Origin: Hydractinia symbiolongicarpus
Lineage: Eukaryota > Cnidaria > Hydrozoa > Anthoathecata > Hydractiniidae
NCBI RefSeq assembly: GCF_029227915.1
Contig: NC_079878.1
Coordinates: 24,269,501-24,329,500 of the forward strand
Length of the DNA stretch: 60,000 nt
Reading direction: 5' to 3'
The translations under genes were made by a program, and so were the position numbers. The notes beneath the pieces were generated by a model. That model made no database searches. It had not been told where the DNA came from and was given only the letters and a program-made list of their open reading frames with translations. Position 1 is the first letter of the stretch. The number at the start of each line of letters is the position of its first letter. Below are positions 11,264 through 22,806 of the stretch, piece by piece.

Positions 11264-12520
11264 TCACTTGCTAGCTTGTGTACTGGCGTGGTTTTTATTG
11301 GATAAACGTTTTTGTCGGTCTTCCTCTTTACACTCTGCACAAAACCATTTCCCTCTCGGTATTCTTTTAATTCGCAAACATTTTATGTGAAACCATCCAA
11401 TTTTGCAGTCATTGTTGTCACAGACAATTAAATTCCCTTTTTCCCTCTGGTAACCTGCAATAACACCATACATTATATTTATCGATTGATAAATCTGGCC
11501 GTGCTCAACTTTTAGTGTAAGATTTACCAAGCAATTCTGGAAGGCCAGCTTTTACAAAAAATTAAATATTTTTCTTTAATTTCTTCAAACATGACATACT
11601 TTGGATTTATTGCCATTTGAACAGAATCGATTTTTGTCCAAACAAGCAAATCACAATAGCTATATTCTGTTACCAGTGGTTGTGCTTGTATCTGATACAC
11701 GTATTTATGTATATGCATTTCCTTGTTCGTCTTTCTCTAAATAAGAACTAATGTTTATCATTTTGTCTATTAAGTTGTCTTGAAATTTGTATAAACATTT
11801 CAATGCAGCTATTACTGCAGCAAGAACAACTTACTGTCCCATCAGGCGAGGCTGCAAGAAAAAAAGTAGGAAGTATGTAGTATTAAATCGGGTCCTTCAT
11901 CGTAAAATTATGAAGGGATGACATAGCATCTCTATACATGAGCCGTTCTGTTATTTCATGGTCTTAACCCCAAGAAGTGGCACAACTCCCATATTCATTT
12001 TGATAACATTTTTTTCTTGTTAACGACAATGAAGGTGTATTCTTTTGCAACTGAGGCTGTTACACATGTAACTCTAAATTTGAACCACTAGTTATTTGAG
12101 AATTGGTCAAGTATTTTCTTTTCAACGCATGCTGCCTGTGCTTGTGTTACATTAAGCGACTGTGCGACTACTCCACCTTTATCAACCAACAAAAATTTGA
12201 TTTGCAAACTCAGGTTTATTCAAATATTATAGCACGTCAGGAAACTCATTATTTAATGGTTTAGATTTAAAGTAAAACAGATAAAATGATTCTTTTTTAC
12301 TTGCATTGGCTAGGGACATTGTAAAACTTCTTTAACTCGTTCTCCGTTCGTCTTTTAGCGGGACAATTTTTACCTTTTTTTTTCCATTGGAGAAATTAAA
12401 GGCATCCGATTCAAGGATTTCGTCTAACTTCGCTTTCTTTTTACTAGCAGATGTAAAATCAATTCCCGAAGCTTCCTTGGGTATTGCATTATCAATGATT
12501 TAGGAACTAACCAGTAAAAT
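11264..12520 (-). pseudogene. YqaJ-like nuclease with C-terminal PHD finger, ISL2EU partner protein
   Basis: Read right to left in several frames. 12500-12330 is a Lys-rich segment (ASKKKAKLDEILESD). 12200-12050 includes QWFKFR- and VTASVA-like text. 11960-11820 encodes ITERLMYRDAMSSLHN and LAASPDGTVSCSCC, matching the GASPDG core of YqaJ exonucleases. 11718-11560 encodes YQIQAQPLVTEYSYCDLLVW, the YqaJ C-terminal strand pair. 11500-11300 is a PHD finger: CYC, IVCDNNDCKIGWFHIKC, GKWFCAEC. The PHD may bind histone H3 tails and the nuclease may trim DNA ends during transposition, both inference from family. At least three frames are used and a stop follows GKSYTKS, so it is non-functional. It converges on the THAP-DDE transposase with only about 15 bp between. 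Confidence 0.75.
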
Positions 12521-13769
12521 TTTCCTGTGTTACTGATTTCGACTGCAGTATTTTTACTCGAATGACAACCCAAAACATCAATGCTGCTACGTGTGTGCAC
12601 ACTTTATCTAGTTCAGCTATACATGTAAATACTAGCTAACCCAGCTAGCTAGCTCTAAAACTAACATTAGAAGAATACCATTTCACGAAATAGCTTAAGA
12701 TTAGATGCGCATTCAAACATTTCACATCTCCAACCCAACCTCAACAATTTAATTATATACTTCCAAACTTTAACAAGCATTCATGTCCTCAGCAGTAAAA
12801 GGACTTGGTGAAAACACTAAGTATTTTACTATATCGGGATACGACATGGTGGGTACCTCAGATATGTCATCAAAATATTTACCTTCTTCTACCTCGGACG
12901 GATCTGTATTCTCAATTAATATCTTTTCTCTTTATCGGTTTTAAGTTGCAGGATCATGGTTTTTGTAATCTGAGTTCATGTCATCCTTGTTCTTCCTTTC
13001 AATCCACTAACGTAATGAGACGTGTCAGTACAAAATGGTGGATTTTATATTGCGCAATATTGCTTCACTCGCTGTGGGAACTCTCTATTACCTAGTACTA
13101 TGTCAAACCAAACGGTTAAATGCTTGATACCATTAATCGCAACCTAGTTTCAAGGAAGTTAAGCGAGGAGGAGCATGGAACTAACCATGCTCGTCCAACA
13201 AAAAACGAAGCTTTGCCACCATTGACACACCTTTTCCCACTAGCTATAAAACCCCAGGATCAAGCAACAACAAAATTAGGAACCATTAAAGCACACAAGA
13301 ATGCTGAAATTTTTCCAAAAAGTCTGTAGCTAGATTCTTTATAAAAAAGTATTCCATTATCTAATTCTAATACGGAATTTCTTATTAATCTGTCTGTTAT
13401 GAAAATAGAGTGAATTCATTTTGTTTATTAGAAAAGTATGAGTACGAACTTTAGATCATCAACTATTATAATATCTCTTTATTTGTCAGGAATATATTAT
13501 TTTTAAACATAGCGAGCTAGTCAGTCGGTTGAGATTTATGAGCTAAAATATTTTGAGTTGTTTTTAACCCAATTTCGCATTTCTTTCTAAAATCAGTAGT
13601 ACTCACACTTGTGGGATAATGCAATGTTAGATCGACTGAGTTTGCATAATATAAAATATCTGTGACCGCTATGGTCATGCGATATTTAAAGAGATCGGCC
13701 CGAGCAACACGTGAAACCATAGAGCATATTAATTTGCAGAGTAAAATAAATATGGATTCTTTAAAACCG
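12521..13769. other. Stretch without recognisable gene
   Basis: The open frames at 12805-13095 and 13120-13329 show no motif or family resemblance and are treated as chance. The left part may hold the outer end of the ISL2EU-like element, but no terminal inverted repeat could be matched by eye. Confidence 0.45.
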
Positions 13770-13966
13770 CTACAATCCCGGACAAAATATTTGGAACTTT
13801 TGAGAAAAATCCTCTTCTTGGCCCCCTTGCCCCCTATTTCAATGTTGCCAGGCTGCCGATTGGTTATAAGGCACCTTGCAACATTGAAATAGGGGGAAGG
13901 GGATGTGAGCAGGGCAAAAACATGCAAAATGTGAAAAGTTCCAATATATTTTGTCCGGGATTGTAG
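13770..13966. mobile_element. Foldback / MITE-like palindrome
   Basis: The left arm begins CTACAATCCCGGACAAAATA at 13770 and the right arm ends with its near-exact complement at 13966. Pairing extends inward through GGAACTTTT and, after a bulge, through CCCCCTATTTCAATGTTGC against GCAACATTGAAATAGGGGG, with the loop near 13850-13880. A 197-bp element of this shape is a typical non-autonomous foldback. The 167-residue minus frame across it is only the palindrome read through. Confidence 0.8.
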
Positions 13967-14107
13967 GTTTACAATCTCATTCAAGACTCTTTTCTCCCTT
14001 AAAAGGGAAGACATCCACAATATCGGACAAAATATTATCGGAAAAACTGATTTTTTCTGTCTTTCCGCAAAGAAATATCAAAACCCCAAGCTGTTTCGCA
14101 TAAAACT

Positions 14108-14200
14108 CAGCCCGCGCTCCCCCATTTCAGTGTTGTATGTTTCTGCGACGGCTTGGAAAGAAAATTAGCACTAATCAACACTGAAAATGGGGGCTGGGGG
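14108..14200. repeat. Second hairpin related to the foldback element
   Basis: CTCCCCCATTTCAGTGTTG near 14117 faces CAACACTGAAAATGGGGG near 14178 across about 40 bp. The outer text at 14020 (ATCGGACAAAATAT) echoes the neighbour's arm (CCCGGACAAAATAT), so this is probably a diverged second copy of the same foldback family. Confidence 0.55.
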
Positions 14201-15146
14201 GTGGGCAAAAAAAAAGGTCAAAGTCGTTTTTGGAAACAAGTGTGCCAAGCCTAAAATTCCCGAAACAAAGCAAAAGCCTAGGAAGATTCTCAACGCTCCC
14301 AAATTTAGTTTCTTATTTGTCAAAACATTAACATTTCACTATGATATTCTGTCTTTAAAGATCGTGCGCAGGTATAGACTTTTCTTTCAATCGCATCTTG
14401 TAAAAACATCTTAAAACAGGCAATTACTTTTGACACGGCGGGTAAATATTATGGAGGTCAAAATATACATCCGCGGCGTTTGACAAAATCGACCCGGGAC
14501 GGCCGTAGCTTTTCTACAACTGGCGAGAAAAGATTCTGTAAAATTAATGTATTTTTCTTTGATCTGGCATGGTTTTTATACTAAAAAACTGTGTTTACGT
14601 TTCACATCACGTGAAAGAAGAACCTATTCGCTCGCCAATTAATACAATTTGTTTGTTGTGAAATCAGCGTGGTCTATATATTCAATGATTTCTCTGGCAC
14701 CACATTGCTATTACGAAATATGTTAGTGCGCTAAATCTTGTATAGAATAGTATAAAACGGCCACGTTTTTCTGTTATTGATGTTTGATTTGACTCTCAGA
14801 GGATTACTGGACTGTTCTATATTTTTTACTATGTTTAACTCGTCATGCTTTCGAAAATTGGGGGTAACTTTTCACATTTTTTTGTGTACTGCGGTAGCCA
14901 TCTTTCATAGGTGAATGAAATTGCTTCCGCTATAGCTACCATTATCAATCTATAATAGTTCTGAATATTAGCAGTGAAGTGGTGATGATGCACTTTATAT
15001 TTGCTCATAATTATTGTCTCTATGTCATGCACTTTTATACTTACATTCCAGCTAACATTTTCAACTCCGTAGTTGGAAGGTATCTACGGCAGATTGTGAA
15101 ATCATCATTATATTTATGTACCTATTTTTTCTAGTAATAAAACTAT
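14201..15146. other. Stretch without recognisable gene
   Basis: No family-like coding sequence. A pyrimidine tract with AG (TTTTTTCTAG near 15133) just before copy A of the two-ORF family may be an acceptor for its first ORF. Confidence 0.4.
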
Positions 15147-15656
15147 TCAAATGTCATTCCAACCATTGGAATCATACGAGGAACTGAAAAAAGTGAAATA
15201 AAAGTCAGTCCTGTTTTAGAGTGGCATTTAGTTAGAGTGATTAACAGTATCCATCGTAAAATAATTTTCCGTCAAAAGTTCCGTAATCCTTGGTGTGTTG
15301 AAGTTGTGGAATTCATACATAAAGATATATATTATCAGTTTGTGCTGTGCGTGATTACCATATTATCTACGGCAGAACAGAAACTTTAGTTTGTGATAAA
15401 AGTGGTAATCCGAAAGAGTATAACTTGAAATTTACTTACCTTGGCGCATTCTCTTTTCATTTTGAGAAAGCTCCAAATAAATCTGTAGACATTCGTAAGT
15501 TATTCAAAAAATCCAAATGCTATTGGTAATATTGCTGAGATAGAAATATCCGAAGAAAAAACAGCAACCGTCGATTATAAAATCAAAACATGAGCAATGA
15601 CGATAAAATTACACTACTCCGTAAAGAATAAATTTGGAAATGTTTGTAGTTTCTAA
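15147..15656 (+). pseudogene. Two-ORF family, copy A: ORF1 relic
   Basis: Three frames together give a protein like the 170-residue ORF1 at 39652-40164. The region includes VLEWHLVRVINSIHRKI (against VEIINFHLDNVLASIRRKI in copy B) and a middle frame 15347-15529 with YNLKFTYLGAFSFHFEKAP (against IKITFDHLGSLKFHLSK). It ends VKNKFGNVCSF-stop, against VTNKYGNVCSY-stop. No known domain was recognised, and the function is unknown. The fixed position directly upstream of ORF2 in both copies argues that ORF1 is a genuine part of the element. Confidence 0.7.
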
Positions 15657-15723
15657 TGGAGCTACTTTATTTATATGCTTCTGAATTATTTTGTTTGTTT
15701 AATGTATATAAACATTGAGCACC

Positions 15724-16560
15724 ATGCCACCTAAGGGTAGTAAGGCACATGTAAATAGGAAAGCTTTAGGTATACATCAAAGCAATAAAAGAAAAGTAAA
15801 CGAAATGGAGAAGAAAATAGAAGAACAAAATCAAGTCTTGTTAGAAAGATAGAAATTTATTAACACAAGTAAATGTAGAATTAAATGTAGAATTAAAAGA
15901 GCTAGCCAATAACATAAATAGTCAGAAAACTAAATTATCGTTAAAAAAAGCTCGGTTAATGTGTGCCAGGAATGACAGTTTCACATTACATTTCCAGACC
16001 AAAAAAGCAAAACTTAAAAATGAATTAACAATTACTAAGTGTTTTGCTCGAAAAAGAAGGTTATATCCTACCAGTGATTCATTACCCAGCAATTGTCCTC
16101 TTATGCTGTTCGAATCAGTAACTTTGACGAAACAATATTGGCGGATGTGAAAGTTCAGGCAAAATACTTATTCACTGCATGTTGTTTATACGATCAAAGA
16201 TTTAGTCCCAGCATGTGGACATGTAGTATCTTATCAGGCTGAGGAATGTTTGAAGTTATACGGTTACGGCTTAGGGTGTAACACCATGGAAGGTAAAGAG
16301 CAAAAACATGAAAGAGTTGCTAAATATGCGGAGAACACTACTTTTCAGAATAGATGGTCTCTCCATTTCCGTCACAAATTTCTTCAGTTGATCCAACTGC
16401 GCAAGAATGGATATGATGTCAGAAAATACAGAAAGGTGTTCATTATGTGGCAATTCATTTAGAGGGTTCCTGCAAGATGTGTAATTTAGCTTTGTTTAAT
16501 AGAAAGTGCAAAATATGTGATAGTTCCTATGTGCAGAGAGTCAAAAATGAAGTAATTTGA
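15724..16560 (+). pseudogene. Two-ORF family, copy A: internally deleted ORF2 relic
   Basis: Starts MPPKGSKAHVNRKALG, like MPPKGKSKAEHAKF in copy B, then a Lys/Glu-rich coiled-coil segment (EMEKKIEEQNQVLLER) with stops and a segment ending near 16140. It then jumps directly to the C-terminal part, VKVQAKYLFTACCLYDQRF, so about 1.5 kb present in copy B (40211-42558) is missing. After a frame change near 16235 it continues YGYGLGCNTMEGKEQKHERV, the putative catalytic-Glu block, and finishes with a zinc-ribbon-like CKMC...CKIC tail ending at TGA 16558-16560. It looks like an internal-deletion derivative, common for DNA transposons. Confidence 0.75.
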
Positions 16561-18290
16561 TTGATTTTGTTATATGTTTCTTGAATTATCAGTATTTTTT
16601 CCTGAAACCCTACATTGGTATTGTGGTCATTTGTTTTGAAATAATTTTATTTGGAAAATTATACATACTGCATCAAAAAAATATTTTGCGGGAGATGTTT
16701 TTTGTGATTTGATCGGTTGTGGTCCGTTTTCGGTAAAAAAATTATCCCTATTGAATAACTTCATCTCACATATTATTTTAAAGAAGAGATGTTAGTTCTT
16801 CTGATCATTTCATCCATTTTGTAATTTCAAGTTCATTTAGGCAAAGTCTTTTTTTTACTGTCGTTTTTATGGATTGATATTTTCAATTTTCAAAAAGTGT
16901 TTCCAAATGTTATGCAAGTGTTCTAATGAAATTTTATTATCATCTAAATATCAATCGTATTAATTTTCCATGCGAGACTGTCATTATTTTTGGTACATCG
17001 TGTCGCTGTGTAAATTGAATTTATTTTGTTGAAACTTTGTGTTTTTAAGCAGACATACAGTACAGCCACCAGGAAGCTTAACATCGTGAACGTGTATCAT
17101 ACATGACACTTACGATCCACATTTTGAAACGAATTACATGGCTTCCTAGGGAAGATTTTTGATCTTATTCAAGTTCACCTAGTTTTATCTCTTATTTGCT
17201 TTCATGATATTACGGCACTTTAAAGATATATTTTTATGATATGGATTCTATGTTATTGTGTATTTGTGTCAAATTTACTCATATAATCGAAGATTTGATT
17301 TCGATAAGTTATGATTATTTTGAGACTTATCCGACAAATACGTGATGTTGAGAACTCTCAGGTTTGAAATGCGTCCTTCGTAGTAATAGTCATTTTATAG
17401 ATCTTTTAGAAATTTAATGATAAACACTCATTCTCTGATTGAAATCTATACCCTGCTGGCAGGCACTGGCTACCTTTATCTAGTCTAGCTGAAACTAAAG
17501 TATTGTCAAACTTTGTTTTATACTTTCTATATATTTTCACATTTGCGTGAGAAGCTGGCTTGATAATGCTGTTTATATTTTTACATGTTTTTATGTATAC
17601 TATAGTTTGTTTTGTTCAAAGAAAGATATTTTGTGAGTTCATAAATGTCTAAACGGCCAGTTGCTCTATATGCTCCTTTCTTTAATTTCAACCCAAACTA
17701 AAATCCAAGCTGTCTGATTGAGCTTCGTATGAAACTATGAAAAAAGAAGCAGCCATAAATAAGATCTAAGTCAATTTTAATAGAAATCCACATATGATTC
17801 TGAATACATCTATTGGTATATTGCTCGTTCTTGCTCTTCGGGGTACGCGAAGCAGCCATTTTTTATTTTTATGTTGTCTGAACTGCGGTTCTCCCTGGCG
17901 GCTTTTCCAGCAGTATTCGTTTTCTTATGAAACTGTTACGTCAGAGAGCATATATCGCGGTCACGCGATGTATTAATACACCAATGAATTTTCAAATTTT
18001 AGTAACGTTGGTCCGTACCGTCCGCATACGGAAAAATGTATGTTTTGATACCCCGAATTGCCCGCCGTGGAGTACATAAAATACAATAAAGAAAATAGGA
18101 GTAACTACATCGCAATGGAGATGAACTAGTCTTTTAAGGCGGACCGTTTAATGACAACAAAAGGAATAAAAAGCCGCCACAAAACTTCTGTATTCTTCCC
18201 TTTACATGAATGATCGGAAAGCTAATTGCTTTAGGTTGTACTGAAACAAACAACTCTAAATGTGGAAACACAAGGATTGATGAAAATTAA
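16561..18290. other. AT-rich stretch without recognisable gene
   Basis: No domain on either strand. Frames at 17794-17976 and shorter ones look like chance. It may contain the 3' non-coding end of copy A, but no shared terminus with the region after copy B (42560 onward) could be matched by eye. Confidence 0.45.
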
Positions 18291-18465
18291 TCATCATTGG
18301 GATCTCGTGCAGGACGAGGCATCATCCCTGCCTTAATAAGTAATAGTTGCAACGGACCAACTCTTCAATTTGGGGCAGACGTAGGTCAGGAGGTCAATCT
18401 AAAGCTATTGGGCGCATTAAGACAAATAAATGACCCCTTTTTACAATGTTTCTTACCTAATTTTG

Positions 18466-18660
18466 GGTACAGCAGGATCATTAACCCTGTAGACTAAGCG
18501 AGCCAACTTTTCACACCTTCCCCTTCACAAAATCAGGGTTAAAAGTTTATTCATCACACCCCAAAGTAAAAGCCATTGCCAATCCCCTTGCTATGTTTTC
18601 TCTAGTAGAGTGGCAAGTAAGCAAACTCGTAATTCATGGTATACAATATATTAAGAGGGT
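18466..18660 (-). repeat. Isolated 3' fragment of the USP-LINE family
   Basis: GGGTACAGCAGGATCATTAA followed by CCTGTAGAC, then CCCCTTGCTATG and AAGTAAGCAAACTC, matches 59593-59780, where the same order lies beside a USP copy. No USP text is visible next to it. Orientation is inferred from the other copies. Confidence 0.6.
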
Positions 18661-20639
18661 GCCAGCCGCATATATAAGGGCGAGTTCGGGCAACTTTTTG
18701 AATTAAATTGGCTGTTGTCCTGCGAAATCGCCTGCACTATCCCGAACTTGCCTGAAGCATTCCCGAAATGCAATCTGTTCTACAACATGCGGACAGTTGG
18801 AAGAAGGGACATGAATAGAAAGGAATTTAAAAAGCTTATATTCAAGTTATTTTGGACCACCTGCATTTTGTGTCGTTTGCAATAACTATCTACTAAAAGC
18901 TAGCAAACTATCAAGTTAAACATACTTTTAGGTAGGTGCCTCTATGGCTAAATTTAACTAGTTTTTTTTATTATTTATGTGGCAATGTAAACAACAAAAG
19001 GAAGCAATAAATTTTAGCTAGGTAATCTACATTTTTTAACTCATAGGCAAACGTGTCACTTTCAAATCCTTCGAAAGTTGGCAGTGAAAGATTTATTAAA
19101 AAGGGAACAGAAAGATGCTGTAAAAAACAACTTCGGAAAGAATGTTGCAAAATTGTCTTCCGATAGCATAAGTTTTTTGAAAGAAATGTGGTCGTGTAGT
19201 AGTAAAGTAACACGGGGTATGATACAGGATGTGAAATTACGAAACGTGTAAGTAAAATAGAGACTTCCAAAAATATACTTTTAAAAAGAATTAAAAATTA
19301 TGAACTGAAAATAACAGAATTAAAACATAAAATTATGTTAAAGGAGAAGGAAAATTCTGAAATTTCCAACCATCTACATTAATAAAATAAATTCCGTATT
19401 CCAAGAAAAAGAAAGAAGTGAATATATGTCACCAGTTTCCTTTATTATGACATCGTCGTTGGACAATGCAGATAATACATCTCCATTACAAATGGGATTT
19501 ATAAGCAACATGGCTCAAACTTTTTGACTGCCTGTTATACGACTTGTCACACAGCCAGTTTAACCACTTGTCAAAAGATTAAATGGTCCATGAAGATGTA
19601 CTGTACAAAATTAGCAAGTAAATCCACAGACCCAGTGTACGAGTTATCGTGGGAATCAGTTGCAGCTACTGTCACATTCTTAAATCCAACAGCTCCCCCT
19701 TTATGTTGAAGGTAATAAAATATTTTTTTATTTTAAACATTTGCAAATGTGTTGAATAGGATGTGAAATGCATACCATATACACTGTTTAGTTTTGGCAG
19801 ACAACCAGCAACTAACTTTTAAGTTTAAAACTTTGTTATATATATTTTGTTTTTATTCTTTTCATTCAACAGTGACAGTTTTAAAAACATCTTTGAGTAA
19901 TCCCATTGATGCATCACTACTTATATGGGGGACGGAAGACATGTTTAATGTGGGAAGTAACAATCCTGTTATTTGCAAGATAGATGAAACAGCGAAATAA
20001 TCGTGGTTGAGTTAAATCCATAAACATGCAGTTGTATGGCATGTCAGATATGCCTGGATGGGTTTTAGTCTGTAACATATATGAGGAATTTGACAATGAA
20101 TATTATTACGGTGATGTGTTAGTGCAATTTGACAGAATATTCCAAAAAATAATTAATTGGCAATAAACATATTGGTGTAAATGATGAACATTATTATGCT
20201 CAATTTAAGACATAATAAGATTAGAAAAGAGCAATACACAAAAACAGCAGTGTAATTGCGAAATTCATAGCAACTTTTCCATCCATATAGGTGAATATTT
20301 ATCATACCACAACCCGAGTCTGTAAATTAACCCCTGCAGTGACTTAAACAATAAATACCAAGGCGACCTAACACCTTGCCAAAAATTAGCACACAAGTTA
20401 TAGTCATTTTTCAGCAGGGTCAGTATATTAACAGTCTGTATTTTATACAAATTTTAAATGTTAATATCTCACGAACGATAAATTTTCAGGACATGTTTTT
20501 TACATTCAACTCCTCTTTCAAACCATATAATATAATATATAATCGGAAATTGTTTTTTTTCCTGACCATGATAGTCTCGACATGCCAGCCAGTCACTGGT
20601 TTGTGTTGCCATCTAGATTCGATTCAAAAGAAAAAGTAA
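18661..20639 (+). other. Unrecognised stretch with coding-like islands
   Basis: 19084-19250 (KREQKDAVKNNFGKNVAKL) and 19262-19380, a Lys/Glu-rich coiled-coil-like segment, read as one plus-strand text. 19524-19709, 19794-20000 and 20030-20165 (MPGWVLVCNIYEEFDNEYYY) also look protein-like. I recognise no family. The coiled-coil then small-segment order faintly recalls ORF2 of the two-ORF family but no block aligns. The right end may hold the start of the BEL/Pao fragment. Confidence 0.3.
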
Positions 20640-22806
20640 AAGATTTTCTTCTCAACTCATTTTTGCAAAATCTTGCTTAATTCCAGACGATATGTCACAG
20701 CCACGAGCAGAGTTATTCGCAGCTATTGTCAACACACATTGTGGTGAAGTGGTAAGAAGATCTCTTCATAAGATCCACAAGAAAGCTATCAAATTAACAG
20801 ATAGCTAAATTGTCCTGTACTGGTTAGTGAATGAAAATGGAGCTCTAAAGCAATACGTAAGAAATCGAGTTATAGAAATTCAAAGATTCACGTCTATTGA
20901 TCAATGGAGATATGTCAGATCAGAAGATATGATTGCAGATATTGGTACCCGAAGATGTATTTCCATTAGCAATGTTCTAACTGAATCTGTTTGGTGTAGA
21001 GGTGAACAGTCCAATTTTCCAATGATGGATGCTAAGGAAATTGTTCTAAATAACCAAAATCTTCAATTGATTATACGGGAAACTCCACCAAAATACGAAC
21101 CAGAACCACAAACCACATAGGTAGCTCTTGATTCTACCATCACAAAAAAAAATATCTGCTAGCTCACAATTTTCGAAATACTTTATGGAACCCAACAGAC
21201 ATCGCTGGAATGTAGTGGTAAGATTCCTCGATATTGTTTTCAGATTTATACGAAGTTGTCGTTTAAAAAATTTAAACAAGATTTCATCAAATCAATCATC
21301 AAAAATATCGCTGTGCTGTCAGATGTCAGATGTGGAGATAAAAGACACAGAAAACTATTTCCAAAAGAAGGCATCAATGGAAGTCAAACAATTCCTGAGG
21401 TCAAATCCATATGAAAAAATCAGTCACGAAAAGGATAGAATTCTCCTTTACTCTGGAAGGATTCTTCCGACGAGAGACGAAGTTACGATTGTTGGACAAG
21501 CAACGAAAGTTTTAAAAGGCCTGTCATCAACAACATTTTGTGTCCCAATGGTCGACCGACATTCACCGATAGCACACAGTGTTGCAAACGATATTCACTG
21601 GCATGACAAAACTGTACGTCATGCAGGGGTGAAGACAAAATAGAGATTGTATTAAAGCAGATTTACATCATTGAAGGAAGATCACTGGTAAAAAAGGTGA
21701 AAGCTGCTTGTGCAAGATGCTGGTACTTTGAGAAAAGGACATTGGAATTGGTAACGGGACCTGTATCAAAACACAATCTAACTATTGCACCTGTATTTTA
21801 TATTAAGCAGCTGGATTTTTCAGGTCCATTTCTTTCATACTCGATGCATCATCGACGAACCACTGTCAAAATATGGTTGATAGTTTTTTTCTGTACAACA
21901 ACGTCAACGATTAATTTCAAGGTGATGGAAGATTACAGCACTTCTGCATTTCTACAATCCTTCACAAGATTTGCATGTGAAGTCGGTTATTCAAAAGTAC
22001 TCCTTCCAGATAAAGGCAGTTAGCTAGTGAAAGGTTTCAAATCAATGCGATTAGATTTTGTCAACATTAAATATCACCTTTATAAAAACGAGGCAGTCGA
22101 ATTTAAAGTATGCCCTGTTAGTGCTCATAGCATGCATGGTAAAGTCGAGCGTAAGATTCGTCAAATAAAAGTTTCACTTGAGAAGAATTTACACAATTCA
22201 AGATTGTCTATTATTCAATGGGAAACAATAGCATCGTCCAAACAGTATTAACAACCTACCTTTGGCTCTTGGAAACAAATCCAATTTTGAAGCCATGGAT
22301 CTGATAACCCCTAATTGTATAAGATTAGGTCGAAATAACGTACGAAGTCCGATTGGAAGTATGAAAGTAGTTAACGATTACGATAAAATTCTGAGAACGA
22401 ATAAGAAGATATTCGATTCATGGTATGAGAATGGTTCAGATCGGATGTCGATGTTCAAAAAGGCGACGCAGTTTTATTTTTAAAACAAGAATCAATTTTA
22501 AGTTCGAATGATCAATTTGGTATGATCAAATCTGTCGATTATGGTCACGACGATAAAATTAGACGAGTTCTTGTTAAATATCGAATTAACAATGAAAACG
22601 TTGATCGCGAAACCCATCGCTCAGTTAGAAATTTGATTTTTATTCATCAAATTGACGAATTGAATTTGTACGAGGAGCTATACAAAGCTGCACAGTATTG
22701 CTACTTCAAGTTTCTTCATGACCAAGTTATCGTTGAAAATAAAGAACAAATTTTATCATCGTCCGGAAGTGTTAAGTCAGCTTTGTCTGCCATGTTTGTT
22801 CTGTAA
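20640..22806 (+). pseudogene. BEL/Pao LTR retrotransposon pol: RNase H end and integrase
   Basis: 20680-21120 encodes SQPRAELFAAIVNTHCGE, then QYVRNRVIEIQRF and DQWRYVRSEDMIADIGTRR, the end of BEL/Pao RNase H. After a stop and frame shift near 21120, 21150-21640 covers the linker and the HSPIAHS...HWHDKTVRHAGV zinc-binding region. 21645-22251 is the integrase core: IKQLDFSGPFLSYS (first Asp), LLPDKGS-stop-LVKG (second Asp) and HGKVERKIRQIK (Glu). 22262-22806 is the C-terminal domain, ending VDELNLYEELYKAA and a stop at 22804-22806. No reverse transcriptase, protease, gag or LTR was found, so it is 5'-truncated. The TAG at 22021-22023 falls where the family has Gln, consistent with CAG to TAG. 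Confidence 0.88.

Noticed and set aside
13517-14020. 167-residue minus-strand frame
   Set aside because: Runs through the foldback palindrome; both arms translate symmetrically and no domain is visible.
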